Shown here piece by piece: positions 51,610-60,759 of a DNA stretch of 64,000 bases. The notes below the pieces were generated by a model. That model saw nothing but the letters and a program-made list of their open reading frames with translations. It did not search any database and was not told the DNA's origin. Origin of the DNA: JAXGZG01 sp050952065. Lineage in GTDB: Bacteria > Bacillota > Sulfobacillia > Fermentithermobacillales > Fermentithermobacillaceae. Each line of letters opens with the position of its first letter. Within the stretch, counting starts at the first letter, position 1. The stretch is from contig JBMNKF010000002.1 of assembly GCA_050952065.1 (NCBI GenBank), forward strand, positions 310,001 to 374,000, read 5' to 3'. Made by a program: the position numbers and the translations under genes.

Positions 51610-52641
51610 GTGACACGTTTTATTGACACCGTCAGGATCTATGTGAAGGCTGGAGACGGCGGTAACGGGTGCGTTGCCTTTCGGCGCGAAAAGTACGTCC
51701 CTCGTGGCGGTCCAAGTGGCGGTGACGGTGGGCGCGGGGGCGATGTTATCTTAAGGGCGGATTCTGGCCTTAACACGCTTTACGATTTCAAGTACCGCCC
51801 CCACCTCAAAGCCAAGAACGGAAGGCCGGGCATGGGCGACAAGATGACCGGCAGAAGTGGGGACGATCTTGTGGTAGATGTTCCCTTGGGAACCACCGTA
51901 AAGGATTCGGAAACCGGCGAAATCTTAGCCGACTTGGTCAATCATGGAGACCAAGTGGTGGTCGCCAAGGGAGGACGCGGCGGACGAGGCAACTGCCACT
52001 TTGCCACTCCTACCAACAGAGCACCAAGGCACTACGAAGAGGGTGCTCCGGGCCAAGAGCGCACCATTGACCTGGAACTCCGGTCTATCGCCGACGTTGG
52101 TCTCGTTGGCCTGCCCAATGCCGGGAAATCCACTCTCTTGCGCGCCATCTCAAATGCTACCCCCGAAGTGGGTCCTTACCCGTTTACTACCCTCACTCCT
52201 CATCTTGGAGTCGTGGATGTCCCCAATAGCCACGGACAAAAGTTCGTGGTTGCCGATATTCCCGGACTCATAGAAGGGGCGAGCCAGGGAAAAGGCCTGG
52301 GGCACCAGTTCTTGAGGCACATTGAGAGGACTTCCGTTCTATTATATGTAGTGGACGCTACGGGATTTGATGGGGATCCGCTTAAGGATTTTGAAGGGGT
52401 TCGCCGCGAGGTCATGTCCTACAGTGAGGGTATGCGCCGCAAGAAGAGCGTTGTGGCTTTGAATAAGATCGATCTGCTGAGTTCGCCTGATGAGATCACC
52501 TACTTGACGAACACACTACAGGAGATGAGCCAGGCGCCCGTATTTGCCATTTCTAGTCAACACGGCGAGGGCGTCCACGATCTCATTATCTGCCTGTTTC
52601 AGGTAGTATCTGAGAATATACCAGGATTAGACGCTCAATAG
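51610..52641 (+). CDS. obg: GTPase Obg (CgtA), lacking the OCT domain
   Basis: A 343-residue GTPase for 50S assembly and stress control. The glycine-rich Obg fold is ~1-158 (GDGGNGCVAFRREK, GGPSGGDGGRGGDV). The G domain has G1 GLPNAGKST, G3 DIPGLIEGAS and G4 ALNKIDLL. It ends directly after the G domain, so the C-terminal OCT domain of Bacillus Obg (~430 residues) is absent. The GTG start has GAGGAGG upstream. Confidence 0.97.
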   Translation: MTRFIDTVRIYVKAGDGGNGCVAFRREKYVPRGGPSGGDGGRGGDVILRADSGLNTLYDFKYRPHLKAKNGRPGMGDKMTGRSGDDLVVDVPLGTTVKDSETGEILADLVNHGDQVVVAKGGRGGRGNCHFATPTNRAPRHYEEGAPGQERTIDLELRSIADVGLVGLPNAGKSTLLRAISNATPEVGPYPFTTLTPHLGVVDVPNSHGQKFVVADIPGLIEGASQGKGLGHQFLRHIERTSVLLYVVDATGFDGDPLKDFEGVRREVMSYSEGMRRKKSVVALNKIDLLSSPDEITYLTNTLQEMSQAPVFAISSQHGEGVHDLIICLFQVVSENIPGLDAQ

Positions 52642-52730
52642 AAGGATTTCCGGTGAGAGCGGCGAATGGAAGCTACTAGAAACAGAGTGTTAGATGTGCA
52701 TGTGTGTCCAGTGCCTTGGAGGATTGGTGA

Positions 52731-53402
52731 GTGACTGCAATTGGAATAATGGGCGGTACCTTTGATCCTATTCATTTCGGGCATCTCAGGGCTGCTGATG
52801 AAGTGCTAGAGGGGTTCGGGCTTGAGAAGGTCATATTCGTTCCGTCTGGCAGACCTCCCCACAAGCCGTCTGGAAGTGTGGCGTCCCCCATGCACCGTTA
52901 CATCATGACACAACTGGCTACTTCCGACCATCCTCACTTCAGAGTGTCCAGGGTCGAAATCGACAGAGAAGGCACTTCTTACACTGTAGATACTCTGAAA
53001 GCATTGAGACAGCAGCATAAGCCCCCCCAAACCCTCTATTTCATAACTGGACTTGACGCCATTCTTCAGATTTCTACTTGGAAGAACCACCTCGATCTTT
53101 TCGATCTGTCAGACTTCATCGCTGTGACTAGACCCGGTTATAGCCCCGAGGGACTCCACGACTTACGGAATACTCTGGGGGCTTCTAGATTCGCTAAGAT
53201 TCATTTCTTTCCGATCACCCTTCTCGATATAACCTCGACAGAGATTAGAAGAAAGGTTCGAGAGGGGAAATCCATCAGGTACCTTGTACCTGATCCGGTT
53301 GCGAATTTCATAGAAAAGGAGCGTCTTTACTTTCAGGACCCCGAGAGGCGCCTTGATACGACGGGTGGATCGCGGAAGATTACTTGCCGTGTCCTCAGTT
53401 GA
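52731..53402 (+). CDS. nadD: Nicotinate-nucleotide adenylyltransferase
   Basis: A 223-residue nucleotidyltransferase of NAD synthesis. GIMGGTFDPIHFGHL (HxGH), VPSGRPPHK, FITGLDAI and the late DITSTEIRRKVREGKSI with YLVPDPV are diagnostic. The GTG at 52731 follows GGAGGATTGGTGA. It is in the standard obg-nadD order. Confidence 0.96.
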   Translation: MTAIGIMGGTFDPIHFGHLRAADEVLEGFGLEKVIFVPSGRPPHKPSGSVASPMHRYIMTQLATSDHPHFRVSRVEIDREGTSYTVDTLKALRQQHKPPQTLYFITGLDAILQISTWKNHLDLFDLSDFIAVTRPGYSPEGLHDLRNTLGASRFAKIHFFPITLLDITSTEIRRKVREGKSIRYLVPDPVANFIEKERLYFQDPERRLDTTGGSRKITCRVLS

Positions 53403-53449
53403 CGTGCCCCTAAGGGTAGAGGAGAGACCTCAGGGAGGAGGTGAATTGC

Positions 53450-53704
53450 GTGAAGACACTATACGTGGGAAATCTGCCCTGGAGCACGACTGACGAGGAA
53501 CTCGCTCAAGCATTTAGCCAGTTCGTAGAAGTGGTCGGCTGTCGCATTATCACTGACCGGGCGACCGGAAGGTCTCGCGGGTTCGGCTTTGTGGAAGTCA
53601 ATGATGCCGATGTTGAGAGAGCGATCGAGGCGGTCAACGGAACAGTTCTAGGGGGTCGCCAAATCATCGTAAACGAAGCCAGACCGCGTCAGCCTAAGTA
53701 TTAG
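53450..53704 (+). CDS. Single-RRM RNA-binding protein
   Basis: 84 residues, one RRM. RNP2 is LYVGNL and RNP1 is RSRGFGFVEV, both complete. Such small glycine-poor RRM proteins are common in cyanobacteria and scattered in other bacteria; they bind RNA, often in stress. The GTG at 53450 has a perfect AGGAGGTGA at ideal spacing, and the gene has its own terminator, so high expression is likely. Confidence 0.95.
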   Translation: MKTLYVGNLPWSTTDEELAQAFSQFVEVVGCRIITDRATGRSRGFGFVEVNDADVERAIEAVNGTVLGGRQIIVNEARPRQPKY

Positions 53705-53733
53705 AATTTTCCATGAATAATGCAATCATGCTT

Positions 53734-53778
53734 AGCCTCCCTTCTCTGACCATAAGATGTGGAGGCTCTTCGTTTTTT
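53734..53778 (+). terminator. Probable terminator after the RRM gene
   Basis: AGCCTCC (53734-53740) pairs with GGAGGCT (53761-53767), followed by CTTCGTTTTTT. The 20-nt loop is large, but the T-run is good. Confidence 0.6.
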
Positions 53779-53919
53779 GGAACTCCCGGTGTCCCTACGC
53801 GTCTAAAGGTTCGTGGCCTGTTTGAACCGATTGCCAGAGCAAACCGACGCGCGGCAAGTAAGCCATGGTCTAGCAGGCCTATTACTTGATATTGCCAGCG
53901 AGGTCCATCAGCGGATCTT

Positions 53920-53948
53920 TTGCCGGAGGCAAAGCCTCACGGTATAAT
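53920..53948 (+). promoter_or_regulatory. Sigma-A-type promoter for the LCP gene
   Basis: TTGCCG (53920-53925) and TATAAT (53943-53948) are separated by 17 bp. The spacer contains a GAGGC-AAA-GCCTC hairpin (53926-53938). The expected transcription start is ~53955, so translation must begin after that. Confidence 0.75.
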
Positions 53949-53985
53949 AGTCAGAACAGACAATGTGAGGCTGTCCCTCGCCTCC

Positions 53986-55440
53986 ATGAGGAAACTGTTG
54001 CTCTTGGGGCAAAGCGGCAGGAGTCATAGACCAGGGAACCACAGGCGAAACGGGATCCGGAAACGGTGGTGGTTTCAGTTGAGATCTCGCAGAGATCGCA
54101 GAAATGGAGTCCAACGAGACGAATACAGAGACAACCTACACGACGAACTGGGTGAAATTGAAGAGACCCGGGTATTTAGGCGTGAACAGGTAGAGAAGCC
54201 TCGTCGTCGTGGCTCTTGGTTCCGTGTCGTTGGAGCGGTTTTAGGGGCGGTTTTGCTCTTTGGCGGCGGGGCCGTCTTGGGTTTTGTGAAGTTTGCTTCG
54301 AACCCTCCCTCTGGACTCATTTCACCTGATGATCAAGCCGAATTCCAGGGTAGGATAAACATCCTAGTGCTGGGGATAGACACCGGCGTCAACGGTGGCA
54401 GTAAGTCGTTGTCGCCTGAGGGAAAACGTTCAGACGTGATCATGGTAGTGAGCGTTGACCCAGAGCTCGAAGAGGTGGGTATTCTCTCAGTTCCAAGAGA
54501 TACCAGGGCGTTCATCCCCAAAGACAATAGCTCTTACGAGAAGATCGGACATGCCCACGCCTACGGTGGGCCTGACCTGGCGGTAAAGGCCGTGGAGATG
54601 CTCCTAAAGGTGCCCATTCACCACTATGTACGAGTCGATTTTGAAGGTTTCAAGAGGGTAGTGGATCGTCTCGGCGGTATTGATATCGATGTGCCTGAGA
54701 ACATGTATTACAAAGACCCCTACCAAGACCTGATCATCAATATTCCCAAGGGTCCTCGCCACCTCGATGGAGAGGCAGCGCTCAGTTTTGTGCGATACCG
54801 TCAGTACACTACGGGCGACATCGGCCGTATCCAGGCTCAGGAGCTGTTCATCAAGGCCCTCATCAAGAAAGCCGTGAGCCTCCAAAATGCCTTCAAGATC
54901 CCAGATTTGATCGGAGAAATGCTGCCCTATTTCTACACAAGTCTGAGCACTGAAGACCTACTGTACCTGGGAACCGTGGCGGTTAAGATACAGCCGGAAG
55001 ACGTCCACATGGGGCTAGTGCCCGGCACCTTCGAGGATCGGGTTGAAGGGCAATCCTTGGTGAGCTACTGGACTCACGATGTAGCGGGCACCGAGAAGAT
55101 CGTTTCTGAACTCATCGATGGCGTCGATCCGCAGCGAAACAGCGAGATTAGGGTTGCCGTAGAAAACGGATGCGGAATCACCGGCGCGGCAGACAAGTTG
55201 GCCACCATATTGAGAGATGAAGGTTTTCAGGTTGTGTCGGTGGGGAACGCTAAGCGACAAGACTACACAACTACCACCGTGAAGGCGACCGGGGAACAGC
55301 AGCGTGGCCAGGTGCTAGTGCTTAGGAGCGTTAAGTCTATCTGCTCACAAGTGGAAGCCATAAAGGCCAAGGACAAGGATATCCCCGAAGATGCCGATGT
55401 ACTGGTTATCATCGGCCGGGATTTCCAGATGCCCATTTAA
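53986..55440 (+). CDS. LytR-CpsA-Psr (LCP) family cell-wall ligase
   Basis: About 484 residues. A long basic cytoplasmic tail is followed by a membrane helix (VVGAVLGAVLLFGGGAVLGFV). The LCP domain shows NILVLGIDTG, RSDVIMVVSVDP, SVPRDTRAFI, the conserved RVDFEGFKRVVDRLGGID and LSFVRYRQ. A C-terminal LytR_C domain (EIRVAVENGCGITGAADKLA) completes it. LCP proteins attach teichoic-acid-type polymers or capsule to peptidoglycan. The start is uncertain: ATG 53986 lacks a ribosome site, GTG 53965 is close to the promoter, and TTG 54079 has GGTGG upstream. It sits between nadD and rsfS as in Clostridia. Confidence 0.9.
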   Translation: MRKLLLLGQSGRSHRPGNHRRNGIRKRWWFQLRSRRDRRNGVQRDEYRDNLHDELGEIEETRVFRREQVEKPRRRGSWFRVVGAVLGAVLLFGGGAVLGFVKFASNPPSGLISPDDQAEFQGRINILVLGIDTGVNGGSKSLSPEGKRSDVIMVVSVDPELEEVGILSVPRDTRAFIPKDNSSYEKIGHAHAYGGPDLAVKAVEMLLKVPIHHYVRVDFEGFKRVVDRLGGIDIDVPENMYYKDPYQDLIINIPKGPRHLDGEAALSFVRYRQYTTGDIGRIQAQELFIKALIKKAVSLQNAFKIPDLIGEMLPYFYTSLSTEDLLYLGTVAVKIQPEDVHMGLVPGTFEDRVEGQSLVSYWTHDVAGTEKIVSELIDGVDPQRNSEIRVAVENGCGITGAADKLATILRDEGFQVVSVGNAKRQDYTTTTVKATGEQQRGQVLVLRSVKSICSQVEAIKAKDKDIPEDADVLVIIGRDFQMPI

Positions 55441-55520
55441 CAGTTGGGTTTTGAGACGGGAGGTCGAGGTTCATAGACACTGCCGACGGGTTGGGGCGAC
55501 GGTCCTACAAGGAAAGAGTG

Positions 55521-55943
55521 ATGAAAGAGCGTGAAGAAGCCAAGAAGCTGGCGCTTCAGATCGTTTCTGCTCTTGACGAAAGCAAAGGGTTTCGATTGGT
55601 TGTTCTGGATGTTCACGAACTGACTCTCATAGCCGACTACTTCGTGATAGCTTCTGGGGCAAACCAAAGGCACGTGAAGTCTTTGGCGGACCGTCTCATT
55701 GACGGTCCTGGGTTTTCGCGCCGCCCTAACCACGTTGAGGGATACGCCCTTGGCCGGTGGATCCTTCTGGATTATGGGGATGTGGTGGTCCACGTATTTC
55801 TGGACGAAGAAAGGTCTTTCTACGGACTCGAAAGGCTGTGGGGCGATGCCCCAGAACTTGAGGACCTGGGTCAGGACCTGGTATCAGTTGAGACAGTTGA
55901 GCCGGTTAGCCAGCCAGATCGGTTACCTAGCCAAACCGGTTAG
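55521..55943 (+). CDS. rsfS: Ribosomal silencing factor RsfS
   Basis: 140 residues. VLDVHELTLIADYFVIASG and the WILLDYGDVVVHVFLDEERSFYGLERLWGDA block are family hallmarks. RsfS binds L14 and blocks subunit joining. ATG 55521 has AAGGAAAG upstream. The last ~20 residues (VETVEPVSQPDRLPSQTG) are encoded in a tract of short repeats and are probably not conserved. Confidence 0.94.
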   Translation: MKEREEAKKLALQIVSALDESKGFRLVVLDVHELTLIADYFVIASGANQRHVKSLADRLIDGPGFSRRPNHVEGYALGRWILLDYGDVVVHVFLDEERSFYGLERLWGDAPELEDLGQDLVSVETVEPVSQPDRLPSQTG

Positions 55944-56002
55944 CCTGCTAAATCCGTCCGGTTAAGCCGGTCAGTCAATCAAGTCGGTTGGCCGGTTGAG
56001 CC
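55902..56002. repeat. Decayed CCGGTTAGCC repeats across the rsfS 3' end
   Basis: CCGGTTAGCC occurs at 55902 and 55936. Variants CGGTTACCTAGCC, CCGGTTAAGCC (55958), CGGTTGGCC and CCGGTTGAGCC fall between and after, every 15-34 bp. The units are near-palindromic (GGTTNNCC). Confidence 0.7.
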
Positions 56003-56089
56003 AGTGACCTCTGAACGAAGTTCAAAATAGGTAGTGCACCTATTGCGGACAAGCTCTTCGGGAATCTGACAAAGGAAGGAGTCTGAGAC

Positions 56090-56986
56090 ATGGCCAGAAG
56101 GCCAGTTACGGGTACGTCGTCGAATCAAGGTTTGATATGGGTCCTTATAGGTTGCGTGATTCTGGTGGGTGTCATCGGCGTTACCTATCTCCGCCCTCTT
56201 CGTGGCGGGGTTGCCGTTGTCAATGGCCGACTCATCACTAAGGAAATGCTGTACGACGAGATGCACAAAAGGATCGGTAATGAATCACTGAGTAACCTCA
56301 TCGATTCCACTCTAATAATGCAAGAAGCCGCTCTGAAGAACCTCAAACTCACTGACAGCGAGTTGAAGGCTCAGGTAGACCGGTTGATCGAAGAGCAGTA
56401 TGGGTCAGAGGAGAACTTCGAGAGCATTCTGTCAGCTTACGGGTTGACCCGCAAGGAAGCAGAAGAAGAGTGGAGGGTCTACTTCAGCGCCAGAAAGGTC
56501 ATACTTGCCGAGCTAAACATTCAAGACGACGAAGTTGAGGCCTATTTTGAGGAGAACAAGGACGACTTTGGCCAACAGGAGTCAATATCGGTGAGGCTCA
56601 TGACTCTTGCCACTTCTGACGAGGCCAATGCCGTTCTGGCCGAACTCAAGGCCGGGGGTGACTTCGCCTCCATCGCTAAAGAGAAGTCAATCGATACCGC
56701 TACGAGTGATATGGGCGGCGATATGGGATGGGTGGTCAAAGGAGATCTTCCTGAGGAATTGGAGTCCATAGCGTTTGCAATGGAAAAGGATGACCTTAGC
56801 GAACCGATTGAGACGGAAGACGGATGGGTCATCATTCAGGTAACCGATAGGAAGGAAGATAAGCCCGCTGTTTTCGAGGAGGTTAAGGATCAAGTCAGGC
56901 TACGATACGAAGACCTCAAAGTGGAGGAACGTTTGCCTGCGTGGCTGTCGGAACTTAGAGCGAAAGCCAAGATAGAATATAAGTAG
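56090..56986 (+). CDS. PrsA/SurA-like peptidylprolyl isomerase (foldase)
   Basis: A 298-residue protein anchored by an N-terminal helix (~14-33, IWVLIGCVILVGVIGVTYL). A SurA_N-like helical region (~45-150) with VAVVNGRLITKEMLYDEM precedes a parvulin domain (~165-255): ISVRLMTLATSDEA, FASIAKEKSID, GGDMGWVVKGDLP and GWVIIQVTDRKE. There is no lipobox. It would assist folding of secreted proteins at the membrane surface, fitting the SLH protein that follows. The ATG has AAAGGAAGGAG upstream. Confidence 0.92.
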   Translation: MARRPVTGTSSNQGLIWVLIGCVILVGVIGVTYLRPLRGGVAVVNGRLITKEMLYDEMHKRIGNESLSNLIDSTLIMQEAALKNLKLTDSELKAQVDRLIEEQYGSEENFESILSAYGLTRKEAEEEWRVYFSARKVILAELNIQDDEVEAYFEENKDDFGQQESISVRLMTLATSDEANAVLAELKAGGDFASIAKEKSIDTATSDMGGDMGWVVKGDLPEELESIAFAMEKDDLSEPIETEDGWVIIQVTDRKEDKPAVFEEVKDQVRLRYEDLKVEERLPAWLSELRAKAKIEYK

Positions 56987-57317
56987 AACACAAGCAGAGC
57001 ATAAGCAGAGCGCACGTAGGGTAGAGATAGAGACTCTGAACACAAACTTGACGACGCAGGATAGAGAGAGAACCTGAGTAGAGATCTGAATAGCACCAGT
57101 AGCAAGAATAGAGACTCTGAAAGAGCCAACTTCGGCCACTCCTGATCGGGGCGGCCCTCATCTTTCCATCACCCCCTCATCGTCCCGGCGGCAACCGAAA
57201 ATCCAGTTTCTTACGCAAGAAACTGGATTTGAGGATACTCATGTGGCAGGTAAAAACTAGGCGTCATAACCAACTATTACGTTATATACTATTTCTTGAT
57301 AAAGGGGGAGGCAGCAA
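56987..57317. repeat. Intergenic region with purine-rich repeats and no gene
   Basis: ATAGAGACTCTGAA occurs at 57027-57040 and 57108-57121, with degenerate AGAGATAGAG, GAGAGAGAAC and GTAGAGATCTGAA between. The second half carries the inverted repeat listed separately. A GGGGGAGG ribosome site for the next gene ends the region. Confidence 0.65.
57199..57230. terminator. Perfect 14-bp inverted repeat
   Basis: AAATCCAGTTTCTT (57199-57212), loop ACGC, AAGAAACTGGATTT (57217-57230). The arms begin and end in A/T runs, which allows a bidirectional terminator; an operator is possible. It lies ~90 bp before the SLH gene. Confidence 0.65.
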
Positions 57318-60300
57318 ATGGCAACCCGAGTAGTCCGAACTATGTGGGTACTGTGTCTTTGTGTATGCATGCTTTTTTCCTTGACTGGAGTCGTCCGGGC
57401 GGCAGGCACGAGGGATATCGACGGCCATTGGGCGGAAGAGACGATTGGCAATTGGGTGAAGCGAGACCTGATCAAGGGGTATCCGGGTGGCGATATCAAG
57501 CCGGATAACCCAATGACAAGGGCAGAGTATTTTTCGCTGTTGAACAGAAGCTTTGGGTTCAACAAGACAAAGGAACACGAGTTTTCCGATGTCACCCCGG
57601 ACGACTGGTTTGCAGAGGAGATAAGAAAAGCGAGTTACCAAGGCTATCTGCAAGGGTTTGCAGAAGACGTATTGAGTCCAAAACGTCATGTTACTCGAGA
57701 AGAGGTTGTGGCCATCCTAGGCAACATCCTGAAATGGAACGTCGAACTTGACGCGGAAGAGGGCTTCTCTGATGCTGACGAGTCTGCCTCTTGGGCGAGA
57801 GGGCACATCAATGTCGCTAAGCGCTTAGGTTACATAAAGGGGTATCCCGACAATACGTTCGGACCGGGAAGGACCGCCTCAAGAGCCGAGGTTATTGCTA
57901 TCTTGGATAGGACCGTAGGCGAGGTCTTTCGCACCGTAGGCGTGTATGGATCTGAAGAGATTCCCGGGCACATCGAAGGCAATGCCACAGTAACAGCAGC
58001 AGACATTACTCTCAGAAACCTTGTCATTGACGGGCATCTCTATCTTACCGAGGGTATCGGAGACGGTTCTGTCACCCTAGATGGAGTCACTGTCCGAGGT
58101 ACCACGACCATCAGTGGGGGCGAAGGTGGAATCATCATAAAGCATTCGTACCTGGGCGATGTCATTGTACACAATCCTCACGGTGAAGCCATTAACTTGA
58201 CAACAGAGGGCGCCTCCAGCGTCGGTCCTGTGGAGATCCGATCCAAGGCCAATCTTAAGGAAAGTCCATCGAACGGAGTAAGCGGAGGTGGCTTCCAAAG
58301 CGTACTCTTGAACGGACCGGAGGGTCTGGAAGTAGCGCTCTCGGGAGATGTCGATAAGGTCGAGATCGCTTCATCTTCAGCCAAGGTTTCTCTTTGTCAG
58401 GCGAAGGTTGGAGAACTCATAATTGACGGCGTCGACACCGTCGTATCGGCTGAAAACACCGTCGCTATCGAGAATCTAGTGATCAATCGGCCGGCGAAAG
58501 TGACTGGAATATGCGCGGTTCGGAACGTAAGGATAACCTCCGACAGTGTCATCATCGAGACAATGGTGACGGGGAGGATCGACGTTTTGGACGGCCTCAC
58601 AGGGATAATGATCGGAGGCCGGCCATATCCTCCTCCACCGCCAGTGGTAGTCTATGACCCTGTGACCATTGTGTCTGTGGCCTCGATCCCCGATATCACT
58701 AAGCCCTTTGGGACGGCAAAGGATGACCTCGGTCTGCCCAACACGGTTTCTATCACGCTGAGTAACGGTGGTACCAGAGAAGTCGCTGTGAATCATTGGG
58801 ATGATGGCGAGCCCATCTTTACCGGTGACGCGGGTACCTACGTTTTTTCGGGTGATCTGGCCGTGCCTCCCGGCGTGACGAATCCAAGCGGCATAAAGGC
58901 GCAGGTAAAGGTAGTAATTGAGGAAGAAACCCAACCGATCGACTTTATCCAGAACATCGATCCGAACCCTAGTACATGGCTAAGAACTTCACCGGGTGAG
59001 ACCATATACGAGTTTGACGGTCTCGATGAGATGCAGCCATCTGCCAGTGCGGTCTGTGCTCTCGACGAACGCAACGTGATGTCGGGCTCTGCGTCAATAA
59101 CCCTGTCTCCTTCTGCGCCCATTGTTCTTCCAGAGCCCACAGACCCGAACTTGCCCCAGATAGAGTTCTTCTCCGTAAAAACCGCCGGATCTTTGGGCGA
59201 CAAGTTGAAGAATCTGGAGGTCATGGAGTTCAACATATACAAGCCCGAGGTGCGAGACAGACTCTATGACTACATGCTGGTCAACTTCTACACTGATGAC
59301 AGCTACAACTACTTCTTCCAAACTGCTATAGGGAACTGGGAACTCTCCTCGGGATGGAATACAATCCGCAGAACCAAGGCTGATTTCGAGTTCATAGACA
59401 GCCTAGCTGGAAGCTCTACAGAAGGTTCCGCGGTGATGATGGGTGCCCAAAAATCGATGGATCACAGGGCAATACTGCGAAGCCAAGTGGACCAGCTTAA
59501 TAGATTCTTGAGAGACGAACGGGCAAGTGAATCCAGGTTGGATGCTATGGGCACAGTGACTCCATCTTGGGACAACATCACCTGCATGGAGTTCTTCGCT
59601 TCGTCGAAAGTTGGCACTTCCCTCAGCATCAACCTAGACAGGCTTTCTCTGAACCCAACCGGGAGAGCCGTAGTGTTGTTTACCTTCGATGACGCCTGGA
59701 AAGATGTCTTGGAGAACGGCAAGCCCATCCTGGATGCAAAGGGTTTCAAGGCCACTACTTGGGCCAACAAAGCGTCCTCTACTGATCCATATCCCTCCCC
59801 TGACCCGAGAGAAGCCTTCTTGAATGAGGAGGAGTTGAACCAACTCTATGCTGCGGGTTGGGATATCGGCAATCACTCAGTAAACCACATAGACGATATC
59901 AGCGGCCTCACAGATGAACAACTCCTGCAAGAGTATCTGGAAAACCAAGAATGGCTTCTGGTGGAGAACGGCTGGGAGAGAGGCGCTTACCACGTATGCT
60001 ATCCTTCAGGGCAGTACAGTGAGCGCCTCATAGAGATATTGAGAGAGATTGGCGTGTTGACCGGGAGAACCACCGAATACGGCATTCAACCGACACCTGT
60101 GCCAAATATCTACAAGTTGAAAACCGTCTTCATCAGCAGGAATGACCCTGACGGCGATGATCATCTAAACAACTATGTCATTCCGGAGATCCACAGAGCC
60201 GTCCAAACTGGGTCTTCGTTGTTCTTCATGTTGCACAGGGTAGCCGACGATCCCACCGACGATTGGATGGGAGAACTGGCGGTGTCCCCGGCGGATCTGC

Positions 60301-60407
60301 AGACGGTGGTTGATATCGTTGATGCGTATGTCCAGGCGGGACAACTGCAAGTCATGACCATAAGCCAGTGGTATGCTGCTTATATGAGGCCGGCAGACCA
60401 GCCTTAA
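57318..60407 (+). CDS. Large SLH surface protein with beta-helix, Ig-like and polysaccharide deacetylase domains
   Basis: 1029 residues. A signal peptide (~1-28, cut near VRAAG) precedes three SLH repeats (~30-205): DIDGHWAEETIGNWV with PMTRAEYFSLLNR, SDVTPDDWFAEEIRK, and SDADESASWARGHIN with TASRAEVIAIL. Residues ~215-430 form short repeated strands typical of a right-handed beta-helix. A bacterial Ig-like domain (VTIVSVASIPDITK) follows at ~445-535, then a galactose-binding-like region and a NodB deacetylase (~790-1020): VVLFTFDDAWKDVL, WDIGNHSVNH and YPSGQYSERL. SLH repeats bind pyruvylated secondary wall polymer. It could deacetylate cell-wall or exopolysaccharide. Confidence 0.92.
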   Translation: MATRVVRTMWVLCLCVCMLFSLTGVVRAAGTRDIDGHWAEETIGNWVKRDLIKGYPGGDIKPDNPMTRAEYFSLLNRSFGFNKTKEHEFSDVTPDDWFAEEIRKASYQGYLQGFAEDVLSPKRHVTREEVVAILGNILKWNVELDAEEGFSDADESASWARGHINVAKRLGYIKGYPDNTFGPGRTASRAEVIAILDRTVGEVFRTVGVYGSEEIPGHIEGNATVTAADITLRNLVIDGHLYLTEGIGDGSVTLDGVTVRGTTTISGGEGGIIIKHSYLGDVIVHNPHGEAINLTTEGASSVGPVEIRSKANLKESPSNGVSGGGFQSVLLNGPEGLEVALSGDVDKVEIASSSAKVSLCQAKVGELIIDGVDTVVSAENTVAIENLVINRPAKVTGICAVRNVRITSDSVIIETMVTGRIDVLDGLTGIMIGGRPYPPPPPVVVYDPVTIVSVASIPDITKPFGTAKDDLGLPNTVSITLSNGGTREVAVNHWDDGEPIFTGDAGTYVFSGDLAVPPGVTNPSGIKAQVKVVIEEETQPIDFIQNIDPNPSTWLRTSPGETIYEFDGLDEMQPSASAVCALDERNVMSGSASITLSPSAPIVLPEPTDPNLPQIEFFSVKTAGSLGDKLKNLEVMEFNIYKPEVRDRLYDYMLVNFYTDDSYNYFFQTAIGNWELSSGWNTIRRTKADFEFIDSLAGSSTEGSAVMMGAQKSMDHRAILRSQVDQLNRFLRDERASESRLDAMGTVTPSWDNITCMEFFASSKVGTSLSINLDRLSLNPTGRAVVLFTFDDAWKDVLENGKPILDAKGFKATTWANKASSTDPYPSPDPREAFLNEEELNQLYAAGWDIGNHSVNHIDDISGLTDEQLLQEYLENQEWLLVENGWERGAYHVCYPSGQYSERLIEILREIGVLTGRTTEYGIQPTPVPNIYKLKTVFISRNDPDGDDHLNNYVIPEIHRAVQTGSSLFFMLHRVADDPTDDWMGELAVSPADLQTVVDIVDAYVQAGQLQVMTISQWYAAYMRPADQP

Positions 60408-60759
60408 GGTTAGTCTGTGGACTGGCGCAGACTGGTTGCAGAGTAGCCTGCAGATTGGCCTGCAGCAGACTGGCCCTCTGGCCAGCCTGCAGACTAACCG
60501 ACGCCGTAAAGGCTATCAGAGGATCCACCCAGGCAAGAACCGAGCCGAGAACGCGTTCTTTATTGTTGGGTCCATCGTCGACACTATCCTCAGGGAATTT
60601 GCCGGGTTATTGGGAACGGGAAGCTGTCGTCTGCCACCGGTGATGCTGCGATTCGCTTCATTGGATCGTCATGGTGAGGCGAAAGCTGCCATTGTACTCG
60701 GTTGATGGCGCGATTCGCTTCATCGGAACGTGATGATGAGGCGAAACTTGTCACCGGCC
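60408..60759. repeat. Intergenic block of inverted and direct repeats
   Basis: GGTTAGTCTG (60408-60417) and CAGACTAACC (60490-60499) are perfect inverted arms enclosing CTGCAGA/CTGGCC-type repeats that can fold further. Two copies of a 32-bp imperfect hairpin TTCGCTTCAT...TGAGGCGAA lie at 60652-60683 and 60714-60745. This ends the SLH gene and lies between convergent genes, so transcript termination is a plausible role. No gene was accepted. Confidence 0.7.

Noticed and set aside
54079..54081. TTG 54079 as the definite LCP start
   Set aside because: It has a fair ribosome site but would remove most of the cytoplasmic tail; without homolog alignment no start can be fixed.
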